16,406 nt of DNA. Source: Chlorobiota bacterium. GTDB lineage: Bacteria > Bacteroidota > Ignavibacteria > Kapaibacteriales > NICIL-2. The position numbers and the translations under genes are program-made. Location: positions 1-16,406 of the forward strand of contig RFIK01000100.1 of NCBI GenBank assembly GCA_003695605.1. The letters are read 5' to 3'. Shown here in pieces: positions 14,927-16,406 of the stretch (positions within the stretch are counted from its first letter, which is position 1; each line of letters begins with the position of its first letter). The notes below the pieces were generated by a model. It made no database searches. It saw only the letters and a list, made by a program, of their open reading frames with translations, and was not told the DNA's origin.

Positions 14927-16006
14927 GATCATCTGGCGTGGTGCGGTTGTAAGCAGCTCGATGCGGTCGCGCCCAACGAAAACGTCATCTTCCAGCCGCA
15001 TCCCAAAGCGGCCAGGAAGATAGATGCCAGGTTCGATCGTGACGACGCACTCAGCGGGGATTACACCGTTCGGGTTGCGTGGCGAGAGCGCCGGTGATTC
15101 GTGCACCTCGATGCCAAGCCCATGCCCAAGCGAATGGCGGAAATACTCGCCGTAGCCTGCACGCTCGATAACCTGCCGCGCTGCGCGATCAACAGCAGCA
15201 GCACGTGCACCTGCGCGAAGGTGCTCCAACGCCGCAGCATGCGCACTCGTGACGACTTCCCATGCACGGAGCGCTTCCTTCGGAGGTTTCCCGATTGCGA
15301 ACGTGCGCGTCATGTCGCTATGGAAACCGGCAACGCGGCATCCGAAATCAACAGTGACTACATCACCCTTGCGGAGCTTCCGATCGGAAGCGCGTCCGTG
15401 GACGAACGCGCCGTGCTCGCCTGCAACGACGATGATTTCGAATGCGTCAGCTTCCGACCCTTTCTGGCGAGTGCGGTAGGAAAGCTCTGCTGCCAGGTCG
15501 CGTTCACGCATGCCTGGACGAACGAGTGCAAGCACCTCCTCGTACACAGTGCTGGCAATGCGTGCAGCAGCGCGGATCGCCTCCACCTCCTCGGGGAACT
15601 TGCGCATCCAGAGATGCTCCACAGGTGGCAACGGACGGAGTGCGACACCGCGCGCGTACTTGCGGAACACGCGATAGTTTGCCACCGACATCGCCCGCTC
15701 CTCGATGCCGAGTCGCGTCACCCCGCGGCTGCGGCAGATCGTGGCAACTTCTGGAAGGACCTCGCGCGTAATGTGGACAGCCAAATTCGGCAACTGTGCC
15801 AGCTCTGCTTTGACTTGCTCAGCATACCGATCATCGGTGAAAAAGTGTACACTCCGCTCCACCACGAGCACAGTAGCATTCGATCCCGAAAAGCGCGTCA
15901 GGTAACGGATCGAGGGTAGATGCACCAGCAGCGCTGCATCAAGCTTGGCAGCATGCAGTGCATGGCGGAGCTGGCGCAACCGCCAGCGCTGCGGGTCATG
16001 CTGCAT
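14918..16006 (-). CDS. Xaa-Pro aminopeptidase / M24-family metallopeptidase
   Basis: Protein of 362 aa, matching the short bacterial Xaa-Pro peptidases (PepQ/YpdF type, about 350-370 aa). Residues 1-130 are the creatinase-type N-terminal domain (RRxLHxAKLDAALLVHLPSIRYLTRFSG-like start, then VHFFTDDRYAEQ). Residues 135-362 are the pita-bread catalytic domain. All five metal ligands are present: Asp220 (VDFGC), Asp231 (FHSDMTRT), His295 (SLGHGLG), Glu325 (TIEPGIYLPG) and Glu339 (MRLEDDV). The substrate histidines His203 (AFVHGRASD) and His302 (VHESPALSP) are also present. It should be an active cytoplasmic dinuclear metal enzyme (Mn or Co in relatives) that removes N-terminal residues before proline or cleaves Xaa-Pro dipeptides. 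It is co-transcribed with the fatty-acid hydroxylase-like gene, whose end overlaps its start by 11 bp. No clear Shine-Dalgarno sequence precedes the ATG. Confidence 0.95.
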   Translation of the reverse strand: MQHDPQRWRLRQLRHALHAAKLDAALLVHLPSIRYLTRFSGSNATVLVVERSVHFFTDDRYAEQVKAELAQLPNLAVHITREVLPEVATICRSRGVTRLGIEERAMSVANYRVFRKYARGVALRPLPPVEHLWMRKFPEEVEAIRAAARIASTVYEEVLALVRPGMRERDLAAELSYRTRQKGSEADAFEIIVVAGEHGAFVHGRASDRKLRKGDVVTVDFGCRVAGFHSDMTRTFAIGKPPKEALRAWEVVTSAHAAALEHLRAGARAAAVDRAARQVIERAGYGEYFRHSLGHGLGIEVHESPALSPRNPNGVIPAECVVTIEPGIYLPGRFGMRLEDDVFVGRDRIELLTTAPRQMIQL

Positions 16007-16406
16007 GCTGATTTCTCGGAGGTGCCGCTGGCTTCGGCGTTGTGCCGAAGACGTAGTCCCACAGCGGATTGCTCACGCCGAACGCAGAGTGCGGGTCAAC
16101 GTAGTGGTGCTTCATGTGGTAGGCTTTCAAGAACCTGCCGACCCGGCCGCGGAGCGACCAGTGGTGTGTCATGTAGTGAATCGAGTCGTAGGCAACGTAG
16201 CCCGCGACAAACCCTGCAAAAAACCCGTCGTGCCACCCCGGAGGGAAGAGCACGCCGTAGAGCAGGTAGAGCGCTGTTGCCAATGGGACGCTCACCAGAA
16301 GCGGCATCACCAGTCGCGTGCGGTCACGCGGGTAGTCGTGGTGAACCCCGTGGACGAGAAAGTGGAGCTTTTTGCCAAGCTCGCTTTTCGGCTCGTAGTG
16401 GAAGAC
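15996..16406 (-). CDS. Fatty-acid 2-hydroxylase-like protein, 5' end cut by the window
   Basis: The last 136 residues are visible and the frame runs open to the window edge. A GTG at 16310 is not the start, because conserved motifs lie upstream of it. The histidine clusters of the fatty-acid hydroxylase/sterol desaturase superfamily are all present: LHFLVHGVHHDYPRDRTRLV (fragment residues 14-33; His15, 19, 22 and 23), DSIHYMTHH (His77, 81, 82) and YHMKHHYVDPHSAFGVSNPL (His97, 100, 101). They bind a di-iron centre in the membrane. The HFxxHGxHHxxPxDxxRLV block and the end FGVSNPLWDYVFGT are those of the FA2H/Scs7 branch, which adds a hydroxyl at carbon 2 of fatty acids, often for sphingolipids or ceramides. 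Membrane helices lie at about residues 34-55 and 60-75. It precedes and overlaps the aminopeptidase gene by 11 bp; the functional link is unclear. Confidence 0.9.
   Translation of the reverse strand, partial: VFHYEPKSELGKKLHFLVHGVHHDYPRDRTRLVMPLLVSVPLATALYLLYGVLFPPGWHDGFFAGFVAGYVAYDSIHYMTHHWSLRGRVGRFLKAYHMKHHYVDPHSAFGVSNPLWDYVFGTTPKPAAPPRNQHAA

Noticed and set aside
1..16406. A defence system, mobile element, CRISPR array or biosynthetic cluster
   Set aside because: I saw no transposase, integrase, Cas, toxin-antitoxin, NRPS/PKS or phage gene, no regular direct repeats, and no shift in codon use. The genes fit ordinary envelope and housekeeping functions.

Overview
The window is a densely packed stretch of bacterial chromosome, clearly GC-rich. 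It most likely comes from the Bacteroidota/Chlorobiota side of the FCB group; a Kapabacteria- or Ignavibacteria-like lineage would fit, but this is inferred from content. The evidence is as follows. Four predicted signal-peptidase I substrates all place a glutamine directly after the presumed cleavage site. Most starts have no Shine-Dalgarno sequence. Promoter-like boxes match the Bacteroidota TAnnTTTG consensus. One large secreted protein ends in a FlgD/T9SS-type sorting-like domain. One TonB-dependent receptor is of the Bacteroidota type, with a carboxypeptidase-regulatory domain, a plug and a barrel.

Layout from left to right. (1) 1-495, plus: the 3' end of an unknown protein with an outer-membrane-like C-terminus. 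(2) 492-2174, minus: a secreted Sel1-repeat protein, convergent with gene 1 and divergent from gene 3 across a palindromic promoter region. (3) 2274-7358, plus: a tight four-gene set made of a large FG-GAP/Ig/T9SS-type secreted protein, a small lipoprotein, an OmpR-family response regulator without a kinase, and a GT4 glycosyltransferase. Its junctions are overlaps of 11 and 14 bp and a gap of 4 bp. (4) 7419-9713, minus: an Omp85 (TamA/BamA-like) outer-membrane protein. (5) 9774-11499, plus: MenA (menaquinone biosynthesis) followed 7 bp later by an unusual glycosyltransferase-like protein. (6) 11490-11819, minus: thioredoxin. (7) 11970-14921, plus: a TonB-dependent-receptor-like outer-membrane protein. 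(8) 14918-16406, minus: a fatty-acid 2-hydroxylase-like gene, cut by the window edge, overlapping a downstream Xaa-Pro aminopeptidase.

Functionally the region is mainly cell-envelope and housekeeping genes: outer-membrane biogenesis (Omp85), outer-membrane transport (TonB receptor), surface or secreted proteins, lipid hydroxylation, glycosylation and quinone synthesis. No rRNA, tRNA, CRISPR array, insertion sequence, prophage or defence locus was seen. I did not find a convincing new multi-gene system. The points most worth a second look are the divergent palindromic promoter at 2179-2203, the near-leaderless menA start, the orphan regulator operon, and convergent genes whose stop codons repeatedly overlap.
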